In this document: positions 26,651 to 35,384 of the stretch, piece by piece
Layout: each line of letters begins with the position of its first letter
Numbering within the stretch: the stretch's first letter is position 1
Source of the DNA: Asanoa ferruginea
Lineage (GTDB): Bacteria; Actinomycetota; Actinomycetes; Mycobacteriales; Micromonosporaceae
NCBI RefSeq assembly: GCF_003387075.1
Contig: NZ_QUMQ01000001.1
Coordinates: forward strand, 3,224,001 to 3,288,000
DNA: 64,000 bases
Direction: 5' to 3'
Program-made: the position numbers and the translations under genes
Notes under the pieces: generated by a model
Database searches by the model: none
The model's input: only the letters and a program-made list of their open reading frames with translations
What the model was told of the DNA's origin: nothing

Positions 26651-26967
26651 GAGTCCCGCACCTCCACCGCGACATCGACGCCCGGGTAGTACCGCTGCAC
26701 GTCGGATGCGCCGTATTTGCTGCTGAACTCGTTCATCACCTGGTCGACCTTGCTCCGGTCGGTGATCAGTTTGGCCTTCGCCGAGTTGGACCCGAGCTTG
26801 ATCGTCGGGTTCTTCCGCAGGTTCCGGTACCACTGGCTGCCCGCGCCGCCGACCGGCAACAGATAGGTCGACTTGCCTTCCCGGATGAACCACACCGGGT
26901 TCGAGTGGCTCTCGCCCGTACGCCGGCCAATGGTGGTGATTTCGATCTCTGTCGCTTCGCGTGCCAT
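26647..26967 (-). CDS. Ddn-like deazaflavin-dependent nitroreductase family protein
   Basis: 106 aa split-barrel protein. TTIGRRTGESHSNPVWFI and YLLPVGGAGSQWYRNLRKNP match the F420-dependent nitroreductase (Ddn/DUF385) family, whose members use reduced F420 or act as small quinone reductases. ATG at 26967 with GGGGG upstream. It couples to the AlkA-like gene by a 4-nt overlap. Substrate unknown. Confidence 0.82.
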   Translation of the reverse strand: MAREATEIEITTIGRRTGESHSNPVWFIREGKSTYLLPVGGAGSQWYRNLRKNPTIKLGSNSAKAKLITDRSKVDQVMNEFSSKYGASDVQRYYPGVDVAVEVRDS

Positions 26968-27051
26968 CGCCGCACCCCCTACGGACCACGGTAGGCGGGC
27001 CGGGCGGCCTGCGCCCGGGTTCCGGGTGCAGGCCGTGCGATAGTTCCTCGC

Positions 27052-27681
27052 GTGACGGCGTACCCCTTCGATGTGCTTGTGGCCCGTGCGGCGGCGTTGG
27101 CTGATCTTGGCCCGCGGCGGCTGCTGGGCATCGTCGGTGCCCCTGGTGCGGGCAAGTCGACCTTGGCCGCGCGGCTCGTCGAGGCGGTCGGGCCGACGGC
27201 GGCGCTGGTGCCGATGGACGGCTATCACCTGGCGCAGGCCGAGCTGGACCGGCTCGGTCGACACGAGCGCAAGGGCGCCATCGACACGTTCGACGGCCCT
27301 GGCTATGTGTCGATGCTCGGGCGGCTGGCCGCCGGCGGGCCGGAGACGATCTACGCGCCGGCCTTCCACCGGGAGATCGAGGAGCCGGTCGCCGGGTCGA
27401 TCGCGGTGCCGCCGGAGGTGCGGCTCGTCGTCACCGAGGGCAACTATCTGCTCGTGCCCGAGGAGCCGTGGTCGGGGGTGCGGCTGGTGCTCGACGAGGT
27501 CTGGTATCTCGACCTCGACGAAGAATTGCGGCTGCGCCGCCTGGTGGCAAGGCATATGGCGTACGGGCGCAGCCAGGCGGAAGCGAAGGCCCGCTCCTAC
27601 GGCAGCGACCAGGTCAACGCCGAGCTGATCGCGACCACCCGCAACCGCGCCGACCTGATCGTCCGGGTGATCCAGGACTAA
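27052..27681 (+). CDS. P-loop nucleoside/nucleotide kinase family protein
   Basis: 209 aa. Walker A GAPGAGKST is at about residues 29-37; VPMDGYHLAQAELD and GAIDTFDGPGYVSML resemble pantothenate kinase and uridine kinase relatives (PRK fold); EGNYLL is the acidic motif. The phosphate acceptor is not clear: family labels range from CoaA-like to fructose/uridine kinase. GATAGT lies 7 nt before the GTG, suggesting a leaderless message. Its stop overlaps the dapD stop by 4 nt. Confidence 0.78.
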   Translation: MTAYPFDVLVARAAALADLGPRRLLGIVGAPGAGKSTLAARLVEAVGPTAALVPMDGYHLAQAELDRLGRHERKGAIDTFDGPGYVSMLGRLAAGGPETIYAPAFHREIEEPVAGSIAVPPEVRLVVTEGNYLLVPEEPWSGVRLVLDEVWYLDLDEELRLRRLVARHMAYGRSQAEAKARSYGSDQVNAELIATTRNRADLIVRVIQD

Positions 27682-28628
27682 TCGTTGGCGTGCAGAGCCG
27701 CGTTGAGCTCGATGCCCTTGCCCGTGCGCGGGCGGGCCTCCAGGGCACCGGTCACCGAGTTGCGCCAGAACAGCAGGTTGTCGAGGCCGGCCAGCTCGCG
27801 CGCCTTGACCACCCGGCCGTCGGGCAGGGTGATCTTCGAGGCCGCGGTCACGTAGCAGCCCGCCTCGACCACGCAGTCGTCGCCGAGCGAGATGCCGATG
27901 CCGGCGTTGGCGCCCAGCAGGCAGCGCTCGCCGATCCGGAGCTTGTCCTTGCCGCCGCCGGAGAGGGTGCCCAGGATCGAGGCGCCGCCGCCGATGTCGG
28001 AGCCGTCGCCGACCACGACACCCGCGACGATCCGGCCCTCGACCATCGAGGTGCCCAGCGTGCCGGCGTTGAAGTTGACGAAGCCCTCGTGCATCACGGT
28101 CGTGCCGGCGGCGAGGTGGGCGCCGAGCCGGACCCGGTCGGCGTCGGCGATCCGGACACCGGCGGGCACCACGTAGTCGATCATCCGGGGGAACTTGTCG
28201 ACGCCGTACACCGTGAGCTGTCGCCCGGCCACGCGCTCGCGGACCCGCAGCTCGTCGACCCGGTCCGGCGGGCACGGCCCGGCCGAGGTCCAGGCGACGT
28301 TGGCCAGCATGCCGAAGATCCCGTCGAGGTTGAGCTCGTTGGGCCGGACGATGCGGTGGGAGAGCAGGTGCAGCCGCAGGTAGGCGTCGGCGGCGTCCTT
28401 GATCGGGTCGGCCAGCGAGCCGAGCTCGACGACCACGATCTCGCTGCGCAGGCCCGGCAGGGCGCGCTCGCCGACCGCGCCGGCCGCGGGGCCGAGCAGG
28501 GTCGCCGGGTCGCCGGCGGGGCGGGCGCCGAGCCCGAGGTTGCCGGCCGGGAACCAGGCGTCGAGCACCTGACCCTCGGCGGTGCTGGTCGACAGGCCGA
28601 TTCCCCAGGCAGGCTGCTCGCTCGTCAC
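27678..28628 (-). CDS. dapD: tetrahydrodipicolinate N-succinyltransferase
   Basis: 316 aa. Succinylates tetrahydrodipicolinate in lysine/DAP synthesis. The N-terminal domain matches the actinobacterial DapD group, followed by a left-handed beta-helix of hexapeptide repeats (VRLGAHLAAGTTVMHEGFVNFNAG; VVVGDGSDIGGGASILG). The GTG at 28628 is 24 bp from the divergent dapE start, with TACCGT 7 nt upstream. Together with dapC and dapE it completes three consecutive steps. Confidence 0.92.
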   Translation of the reverse strand: MTSEQPAWGIGLSTSTAEGQVLDAWFPAGNLGLGARPAGDPATLLGPAAGAVGERALPGLRSEIVVVELGSLADPIKDAADAYLRLHLLSHRIVRPNELNLDGIFGMLANVAWTSAGPCPPDRVDELRVRERVAGRQLTVYGVDKFPRMIDYVVPAGVRIADADRVRLGAHLAAGTTVMHEGFVNFNAGTLGTSMVEGRIVAGVVVGDGSDIGGGASILGTLSGGGKDKLRIGERCLLGANAGIGISLGDDCVVEAGCYVTAASKITLPDGRVVKARELAGLDNLLFWRNSVTGALEARPRTGKGIELNAALHAND

Positions 28629-28652
28629 GCTTATGACGGTAGCGTGCGAGTC
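28629..28652. promoter_or_regulatory. 24-bp bidirectional promoter of dapD/dapE
   Basis: TAGCGT (28640-28645) lies 7 nt before the dapE ATG, and on the other strand TACCGT (28641-28636) lies 7 nt before the dapD GTG. The two TANNNT hexamers overlap by two bases. Both messages would be leaderless and the two promoters cannot be occupied at once. Confidence 0.6.
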
Positions 28653-29726
28653 ATGACCAACCCGCTTACCCCCGCCGTGTTGTCGGACCCGGTCGAGCTG
28701 ACCCGGGTGCTCGTCGACATCGAGTCCGTGTCGCTGCACGAGAAAGACATCACGGACTGTGTCGAGCAGGTGTTGCGGGCGGCTCCGCACCTGCGGGTCG
28801 AGCGGTTGGGCAACACCGTGATGGCCCGCACCGACCTCGGCCGGTCACAGCGGGTGGTGCTGGCGGGTCACCTCGACACGGTGCCGATCGCCGACAACCT
28901 GCCGGCCCGGATCGACGGCGACATCATGTCGGGCTGCGGCACCTCCGACATGAAGTCCGGGGTGGCGCTCGCGCTCCAGCTCGCGGTCGAGCTGCCGGAG
29001 CCGCGCTACGACGTGACCTACTTCTTCTACGAGGCCGAGGAGATCGACTCCGCGTACAACGGATTGAATCTGGTTTCCAAGAGCCACCCGGAGTGGCTCG
29101 CGGCCGACTTCGCGGTGCTGCTCGAGCCGACCCATGGGGTGGTCGAGGCGGGTTGCCAGGGCACGATGCGGGTGCTCGTCGGCACCACCGGCAAGCGGGC
29201 CCACTCGGCGCGGTCGTGGCGCGGCGTCAACGCGATCCACGCGGCGGCGGGGGTGCTCGACCGGCTGTCCGACTACGCGGCCCGGCAGGTGACCATCGAT
29301 AACTGTGACTATCGCGAGGGGCTCAACGCGGTGCGGATCAACGGCGGCGTCGCCGGCAATGTGATCCCGGACCGGTGCGAGATCGAGATCAACTACCGGT
29401 TCGCGCCCGACCGGTCCGTGGAAGAGGCCGAGGCACACCTTCGAGAGCTTTTCCAGGGGTACGAGGTGACGCTCGTCGACGCGGCCCCCGGTGCGCTGCC
29501 GGGCCTCGGTGCGGCGCCGGCTCAGGAGTTTCTCGCGGCGGTCGGCACCGACCCGATCGGCAAGCTGGGCTGGACCGACGTGTCGCGCTTCGCGGCGATG
29601 GGCATCCCGGCGCTCAACTTCGGCCCGGGCGACCCCAACGTGGCGCACGCGGTCGACGAGCACGTGGAGATCCCACTGATCCGGCAGGGCGCGCTCACCC
29701 TGCACCGCTGGCTGGCTGTCGGTTAG
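28653..29726 (+). CDS. dapE: succinyl-diaminopimelate desuccinylase
   Basis: 357 aa M20 peptidase-fold metalloenzyme that releases LL-DAP. The metal ligands are visible as GHLDTVP (near 75), GTSDMKSG (near 100) and FYEAEEID (near 130), with C-terminal AHAVDEHVEI. The internal dimerisation domain holds GKRAHSARSWRGVNAIH. The ATG at 28653 is the leaderless start discussed for the shared promoter. The 3' end shares TTAG with the small gene on the other strand. Confidence 0.93.
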   Translation: MTNPLTPAVLSDPVELTRVLVDIESVSLHEKDITDCVEQVLRAAPHLRVERLGNTVMARTDLGRSQRVVLAGHLDTVPIADNLPARIDGDIMSGCGTSDMKSGVALALQLAVELPEPRYDVTYFFYEAEEIDSAYNGLNLVSKSHPEWLAADFAVLLEPTHGVVEAGCQGTMRVLVGTTGKRAHSARSWRGVNAIHAAAGVLDRLSDYAARQVTIDNCDYREGLNAVRINGGVAGNVIPDRCEIEINYRFAPDRSVEEAEAHLRELFQGYEVTLVDAAPGALPGLGAAPAQEFLAAVGTDPIGKLGWTDVSRFAAMGIPALNFGPGDPNVAHAVDEHVEIPLIRQGALTLHRWLAVG

Positions 29727-29893
29727 TTGCGGTCGCCGCAGCTCACCGTGTCGTCGATCGGGTGTAGCTCGATGGTCGGCTCGTCGTCTTCGTCGGTGAT
29801 CGGCGCGATGCGGTCGAGCCGGCGTTCGGCCACCACCGCCCGGATGCGGCGGTGCATTTCGCGGCGCTGGCGGATCTGGTCGAAGCGGGTCAT
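29723..29893 (-). CDS. 56-aa conserved-looking small protein
   Basis: Starts at ATG 29893 with the strong Shine-Dalgarno GGGGGGAGG 9 nt upstream. The product has a basic helical N-terminus (MTRFDQIRQRREMHRRIRAV) and an acidic C-terminus (TDEDDEPTIELHPIDD) ending CGDRN. It is convergent with dapE and shares the last 4 nt with it. Function unknown; the strong ribosome site and protein-like composition support translation. Confidence 0.6.
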   Translation of the reverse strand: MTRFDQIRQRREMHRRIRAVVAERRLDRIAPITDEDDEPTIELHPIDDTVSCGDRN

Positions 29894-30126
29894 GGTGGCT
29901 TGCCTCCCCCCAAGGTGCCCGGCGGCGGTGCCGGGCGGCCCTGCATACCCGGTATTCGAAAGATAAGACGCCCAGCAAGCGAATTCGGTTGCGGGTACAT
30001 CCGTGTGAATTTCTTGTTACCGGGCAACTCTGGCCGGATGGCCGAATCCGATCTCGCGACTTCCGAACCCGTTCGCGGGCGGGCCGCAACCTGGTGCCCG
30101 CGCCCGGCTTGGCTACCGTGGTGACC
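29894..30126. promoter_or_regulatory. divergent promoter region of the 56-aa gene and LOG gene
   Basis: Contains an AT-richer patch (about 29945-30020) unusual for this window. TACCGT at 30114-30119 is 7 nt before the LOG-gene ATG, a leaderless -10. On the minus side the Shine-Dalgarno for the small protein lies at the left end. Confidence 0.45.
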
Positions 30127-30942
30127 ATGACCCACGGAAACGGCCGCGAGCGCCATCGACGAGGCGGGCCGGAGCGCCACCGCGGCGCCGTCACGCTGCG
30201 CCGTGACGCGATCCCCTTCGCTACTGCCGACCAGCGGCTGCTGGACTCGCGTACCCGGGCGGACTGGAAGACCAAGGACGCCTGGCGCGCGCTGCGCATC
30301 CTGTCGGAGTTCGTCGAAGGCTTCGACACGCTCGCCGACCTGCCCCCGGCGGTCAGCGTGTTCGGCTCGGCCCGCAGCAGGCCGCAGAGCCCCGAGTGTG
30401 TCCTGGCCGAGCAGGTCGGCGCCGCACTCGCGCGGGCCGGCTACGCCGTGATCACCGGCGGTGGCCCCGGCGTGATGGAGGCGGCCAACCGCGGCGCCAC
30501 CGAGGCCGGCGGCCTCTCCGTCGGGCTCGGCATCGAGCTGCCGTTCGAGCAGGGCATCAACGACTGGGTCGACATGGGCATCGACTTCCGCTACTTCTTC
30601 GCCCGCAAGACCATGTTCGTGAAGTACGCGCAGGCGTTCGTCGTGCTGCCCGGCGGCTTCGGCACGATGGACGAGCTCTTCGAGGCGCTGACCCTGGTGC
30701 AGACCGGCAAGGTGACCCGGTTCCCGGTGGTGCTGATGGGCGAGGCCTACTGGCGTGGGCTGCTCGACTGGATGCGCACCACGCTGCTCGCCGACGGCAA
30801 GATCGGTGAGGCCGACCTCGACCTGGTCCTCGTCACCGACGATGTCGACGCGGCGGTGCATTACATCGTCGACGCCGACGCGGCGCTCGCCGCCGAGCAG
30901 GAGGCGCTGCTCGACGCCGCGACCTCCGGCGGCGACGACTGA
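30127..30942 (+). CDS. LOG-family (TIGR00730) Rossmann protein
   Basis: 271 aa. Central VSVFGSARSRP, VITGGGPGVMEAANRGA and the LOG signature PGGFGTMDELFEALTLVQTGK place it in the lysine-decarboxylase-like family, whose characterised members are nucleoside 5'-monophosphate phosphoribohydrolases that free cytokinin or other bases. It has about 60 extra N-terminal residues, basic then helical. Start ATG 30127 is set by TACCGT 7 nt upstream. A second, shorter LOG gene follows 3 bp later. Confidence 0.85.
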   Translation: MTHGNGRERHRRGGPERHRGAVTLRRDAIPFATADQRLLDSRTRADWKTKDAWRALRILSEFVEGFDTLADLPPAVSVFGSARSRPQSPECVLAEQVGAALARAGYAVITGGGPGVMEAANRGATEAGGLSVGLGIELPFEQGINDWVDMGIDFRYFFARKTMFVKYAQAFVVLPGGFGTMDELFEALTLVQTGKVTRFPVVLMGEAYWRGLLDWMRTTLLADGKIGEADLDLVLVTDDVDAAVHYIVDADAALAAEQEALLDAATSGGDD

Positions 30943-30945
30943 GCC

Positions 30946-31482
30946 ATGGCCGCCATCTGCGTGTTCTGCGCGTCGTCGCAGACCCTCGACCAGCGCTTCC
31001 TCGACCTGGCCACGTCGGTGGGCGACGCGCTGGCCCGGGCCGGGCACGTCCTGGTCTCCGGCGGCGGCCGGGCCGGCATGATGGGCGCGGTCGCGGCGGG
31101 TGCCCGGGCCGCGGGCGGCCACACCATCGGCGTGATCCCGCAGTCGCTGGTCGATCGGGAGATCGCTGACACCGCCTCCGACGAGCTCGTGGTCACCGAC
31201 GGCATGGGCAGCCGGAAGAACCTCATGATCGAAAAGTCCGACGCGTTCCTCACCCTGCCCGGCGGCATCGGCACCCTCGACGAGCTGTTCGAGGTCTGGA
31301 CCACGGCGACGCTGCGCGCGCACTCCAAGCCGGTGGTGGTGCTCGACGTCGACGGCTTCTACGCGGGCCTGCTGGCCTGGCTGGCGACCCTGGCACCGGG
31401 CGGCTTCGTCCGCCGCGAGGCCTTCGACGCGCTGACGGTCGTCGACTCCGTGGACGCCGCTCTCCTGGCGCTGCCCCGGTAG
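30946..31482 (+). CDS. LOG-family nucleoside monophosphate phosphoribohydrolase-like protein
   Basis: 178 aa, the standard LOG length. CVFCASSQTLD, VSGGGRAGMMGAVA and PGGIGTLDELFEVWT hold the catalytic Arg/Glu and phosphate-binding loop of cytokinin-activating enzymes. Members cleave AMP-type nucleotides to base plus ribose 5-phosphate. It is in the same operon as the longer paralogue; the two share only the core motifs, so this is an old duplication or functional pair. Confidence 0.87.
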   Translation: MAAICVFCASSQTLDQRFLDLATSVGDALARAGHVLVSGGGRAGMMGAVAAGARAAGGHTIGVIPQSLVDREIADTASDELVVTDGMGSRKNLMIEKSDAFLTLPGGIGTLDELFEVWTTATLRAHSKPVVVLDVDGFYAGLLAWLATLAPGGFVRREAFDALTVVDSVDAALLALPR

Positions 31483-31547
31483 CTTCGCCCGTTCGGGGCA
31501 GGTGGTGCCGGTGGGGCTTGTCGGACCCGCGTGGTTCGATTGGCGGC

Positions 31548-34500
31548 ATGCAGGCGTACCGGCTGGTTCGCCGGGCGCCCGCGCCGGACGAGCCGCGGGC
31601 TGACCGGCTCGACTCTTTGCAGGCCAACGTGGTCGCGCACAGCGACGGGCCGCTGCTCGTGCTCGGCGGGCCGGGCACCGGCAAGACCGACACCCTCGTC
31701 GCGGCCGTCGCCGCCCGGGTGGCGTCTGGTGTGGATCCCGAACGCGTGCTGGTGCTCACGTTCAGCCGGCGCGCCGCCGGCGCGTTGCGCAACCGGATCG
31801 AGTCGCAGATCGCCGCCGGCGACGGGCGGGTCGTCCACGAGCCGCTGGTCCGCACGTTCGCCGCCTACGCGTTCGGCATCCTGCGCCGGGCCGCCGCGCT
31901 GCGCGGCGAGCCGTCGCCGCGCCTGCTCACCGGTCCCGAGCAGGATCTGGTCATCCGCGAGCTGCTCGACGTGGTCGGGCCCGACGAAAACCCCATCGGC
32001 TGGCCCGAGCACCTCCAGCCGGCGCTGCGCACCCGGGCGTTCGCCGAGCAGCTCCGCGACCTGCTGATGCGGGCCGCCGAGCGGGGCATCGGCCCGGTCG
32101 AGCTGGCCCGGCTCGGCGAGCGGCTGGGTCGTGACGACTGGCCGGCGGCGGCCCGCTTCCTGCGCGAATACGTGGCGGTGCTGGCCCTGCGCGACGCGAC
32201 CACCCGCGGCTCGGTCGCCTACGACGCGGCCGAGCTGGTGCGGGCCGCGACCGGGCTGCTCGACGACGACCCCGAGCTGCTGGCCACCGAGCGCGGCCGG
32301 CTCGACACCGTCTACGTCGACGAGCTCGCCGACACCGACCCGGCCCAGCTCGACCTGCTGCACCGCGTCGCCGGCGGCGGCACCCCGCTGGTCGCGTTCG
32401 CCGACCCCGACTCGTCGACGTTCGCGTTCCGCGGCGCCGATCCCAGCGGGGTGACCACGTTCCCGCACCGCTTCCGCACCGCCTCGGGCGCCGTCGCCCG
32501 CACCGTCACGCTGCGCACCGACTACCGCACGAGCGGGCCGCTCTTCGAGGCGACCGGCCGGGTGGCCCGCCGGCTGCGCGGCCCGGTCGGCCACCGCCGC
32601 GCCATCCCCGCCGGGGAGGCGGGGAAGGTCGAGGTGCGCACCTTCCGGTCGCGCACCAGCGAGGCCGCGTTCCTGGCCCACGCGTTGCGCGAGGCCCACC
32701 TGATCGACGGCGTGCCCTGGTCACGGATGGCGGTGCTGATGCGCTCGACCACCCTGCAGCTGCCGTCGCTGCAACGGGCGCTGCACTCGTCGGGCGTGCC
32801 GACGGTTGTGCACGCCGAAGACCTGCCGCTGCACCAGCAGCCCGCCGTCGCGCCGCTGCTGCTCCTGCTGCGTTGCGCGCTCGAGCCGGCCTGGCTAGAC
32901 GAAGAGGCCGCGGTCGCGCTGCTGCACTCGCCACTGGGCGGTGCCGACCCGCTGGCCGAGCGGCGCCTCCGGCAGGGCCTGCGCACGTTGGCGCTGGCCG
33001 CCGGCGACCGGCGCCCGTCCGGCGAGCTGCTGGTGGAGGCGCTGCGCGACCCGTCCGAGCTGGCCGCTGTCGAGCGGCGCTGGGCGGCGCCGGCCAAGTC
33101 GGTGGCCCGCCTGCTCGCGGCGGCTCGTTCCGCTGCGGCTTCGCCGGGCGCGAATGCGGAAGACGTGCTCTGGGCGCTGTGGCGGGCGACGGGGCTGGGC
33201 GACCGCTGGTACGGCGCGATCGCCCGCGCCGGCCGCGCCACCGGTGAGCCCGACAACGGCCCACGCTGGCGGGCGGCGGCGGCCGACCGCGACCTCGACG
33301 CGGTGGTGGTGCTGTTCGACGCGGCGGCCCGCTTCGTCGACCGGCTGCCCGGCGCCCGCACCGAGGTCTTTCTCGACCACGTGCTGGGCCAGCAACTCCC
33401 GGCCGACACGATCGCTCCGAGCGCCGACCGCGGCGACGCGGTGCGGCTGCTCACCGCCCACGCGGCCAAGGGCCTCGAGTGGGACCTGGTGGCCGTGGCC
33501 GGGGTGCAGGAGGGTGTCTGGCCCGACCTGCGGTTGCGCGGCACGCTGCTCGGCTCGGAGCGGCTGGTCGACGTGGTCTCCGGGCGCGCCGACGGCACGG
33601 GCGTGGCCGCGTCGCTGGTCGGCCAGGCGTCGGCGCTGCTCGACGAGGAGCGGCGGCTGTTCTATGTGGCGGTCACCCGGGCCCGGCAGCGGCTGCTGGT
33701 GTCGGCGGTCAACTCGTCAGCCGTGGGTGGCGCTGATCACGAGGAGCAGCCGAGCCGGTTCCTGCACGAGCTGCTCGGGCCGACTGGCGGGGCCGGCACC
33801 GACGGCGACGGCCTGCCACCCGATCCTGACGACGACGTGCCGCCGGACCCGGATGGCGATCCGCGGTTGGACGGCCCGACGGCCCAGCCGCGCGGTCGCG
33901 ACGGTCTGCGCCGCAACGGCGCCGCGCCCAACGGCGGCGGCGACCCGCGTGTGGACGGCCCGCAGGGGCGGGCGCCACACCACAAGGACACGCCCAGCGG
34001 CGATCTGCCGGCAGACGGCCAGGCGCGCGGTGGCGAGGGTTCGCGCCGCACCGGCACCACGGCCAACGGCGACAGCGATCTGCGGCTGGATGGCCCACCG
34101 GGCCCGCCGGACCCAGACGGCCCGCCGGCGCAGCCGCATGGCGGCGGCGGTCCGCGCCGCGGTGGTGCCACGCCGGGCGACGCTGACTACTCAGCGAGCG
34201 GTGGCGACCTGGTCGTCGACGACAGTGATCTGCCGGCTGAGCCGGAGGATCTGCCGCCCGATCCGGATGATCTGCCGGTCGATGACGATGGGCGGGTGAT
34301 CTGGCCTGAGGATTGGGCTGAGGAGACGCCGCCGGGGGAGAGCGTGGCGGCGCCCGTTGTGGTGCGGCAGCGCGAGGACTATGTCGACGAGTTGCCGCTG
34401 GCCCGGCCGCCCCGGGCGATGACGCTGTCGGCGTTGGTGGCGGAGCTGCGCACAGCTGCGACTGATCCTGCCGCCACACCCACCCGGCGGCGCGCCGCGG

Positions 34501-35384
34501 CGGGGGAGTTGGCTCGCCTGGCCGCCGCCGGCGTGCCGGGCGCGCATCCCGACGACTGGTGGGGGCTGCGGCCGCTCTCCGACGACCGGCCGCTCACCGA
34601 CGAGGGCGAGACAGTGCGGGTCACCCCCTCCACCATGGAGAGTGCGCTGCGGTGCAGCCTGCGCTGGCTGCTCGAACGGCATGGCGGCGCGGCGCCGGCC
34701 AGTGCCGCCCAGGGCATCGGCAACCTGGTGCACGCGGCCGCGATGCTCGCCGAAGACGCGGCCGCCGACCGGGAGCGGCTGATCGAGTATGTCGCCGCCC
34801 GGTTCGACGCGATCGACCTCGCCGCCCGTTGGCTGGCCGGGCCCGAGCGCGAGCGGGCCGAGGCGATGGTCGACAAGCTGCTGCACTGGCTGGCCGCCAA
34901 CCCGCGCCGCCTGCTCGCGATCGAGCAGGAGTTCGCCGTCCGGCTCGACGATCCGACCCGGCCGGTCGAGCTGCGCGGCCGGGTCGACCGGCTCGAGGTC
35001 GACGCCGAGGGGCGGCTGGTCGTGGTCGACCTCAAGACCGGGCGCACCACCTCGACCGCCGATGACCTGGCCGAGCATCCACAGCTCGCGGCCTACCAGG
35101 CGGCGGTTCAGGCCGGCGCCTTCGACCAGCACGGCGACGAGCCGGGCGGGGCCGCGCTGGTCCAGCTCGGCACCAGCGCCAAGGCTGCCAAGGAGCAGGT
35201 CCAGCCTTCGCTGACCGAGGGTGAAGACCCCGGCTGGGCGCAGGCACTGGTGCGGCGCACCGCCGAGACGATGGCGGCGTCGACGTTCCATGCCATCGCC
35301 AACAGCCGGTGCCGGGTCTGCCCGGTCCGCACGAGCTGCCCGATCTCGGGCAAGGGACGCCAGGTCGTGGAGCCGCAGTCATGA
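31548..35384 (+). CDS. adnA: AdnA-like helicase-nuclease with disordered insert
   Basis: 1278 aa. Half of the AdnAB end-resection machine, the actinobacterial RecBCD counterpart. UvrD-type SF1 helicase first (Walker A GGPGTGKT near residue 44; AKGLEW; FYVAVTRARQRLL near 710), then a RecB-type nuclease (GRVDRLEV, VVDLKTG, LAAYQ). A cysteine at LRCSLRWL and the terminal CRVCPVRTSCP form a four-Cys Fe-S pattern as in AddB. About residues 745-935 are a Gly/Pro/Asp-rich, repetitive insert. The stop overlaps the adnB start (ATGA). ATG 31548 preferred; GTG 31518 possible. Confidence 0.88.
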   Translation: MQAYRLVRRAPAPDEPRADRLDSLQANVVAHSDGPLLVLGGPGTGKTDTLVAAVAARVASGVDPERVLVLTFSRRAAGALRNRIESQIAAGDGRVVHEPLVRTFAAYAFGILRRAAALRGEPSPRLLTGPEQDLVIRELLDVVGPDENPIGWPEHLQPALRTRAFAEQLRDLLMRAAERGIGPVELARLGERLGRDDWPAAARFLREYVAVLALRDATTRGSVAYDAAELVRAATGLLDDDPELLATERGRLDTVYVDELADTDPAQLDLLHRVAGGGTPLVAFADPDSSTFAFRGADPSGVTTFPHRFRTASGAVARTVTLRTDYRTSGPLFEATGRVARRLRGPVGHRRAIPAGEAGKVEVRTFRSRTSEAAFLAHALREAHLIDGVPWSRMAVLMRSTTLQLPSLQRALHSSGVPTVVHAEDLPLHQQPAVAPLLLLLRCALEPAWLDEEAAVALLHSPLGGADPLAERRLRQGLRTLALAAGDRRPSGELLVEALRDPSELAAVERRWAAPAKSVARLLAAARSAAASPGANAEDVLWALWRATGLGDRWYGAIARAGRATGEPDNGPRWRAAAADRDLDAVVVLFDAAARFVDRLPGARTEVFLDHVLGQQLPADTIAPSADRGDAVRLLTAHAAKGLEWDLVAVAGVQEGVWPDLRLRGTLLGSERLVDVVSGRADGTGVAASLVGQASALLDEERRLFYVAVTRARQRLLVSAVNSSAVGGADHEEQPSRFLHELLGPTGGAGTDGDGLPPDPDDDVPPDPDGDPRLDGPTAQPRGRDGLRRNGAAPNGGGDPRVDGPQGRAPHHKDTPSGDLPADGQARGGEGSRRTGTTANGDSDLRLDGPPGPPDPDGPPAQPHGGGGPRRGGATPGDADYSASGGDLVVDDSDLPAEPEDLPPDPDDLPVDDDGRVIWPEDWAEETPPGESVAAPVVVRQREDYVDELPLARPPRAMTLSALVAELRTAATDPAATPTRRRAAAGELARLAAAGVPGAHPDDWWGLRPLSDDRPLTDEGETVRVTPSTMESALRCSLRWLLERHGGAAPASAAQGIGNLVHAAAMLAEDAAADRERLIEYVAARFDAIDLAARWLAGPERERAEAMVDKLLHWLAANPRRLLAIEQEFAVRLDDPTRPVELRGRVDRLEVDAEGRLVVVDLKTGRTTSTADDLAEHPQLAAYQAAVQAGAFDQHGDEPGGAALVQLGTSAKAAKEQVQPSLTEGEDPGWAQALVRRTAETMAASTFHAIANSRCRVCPVRTSCPISGKGRQVVEPQS

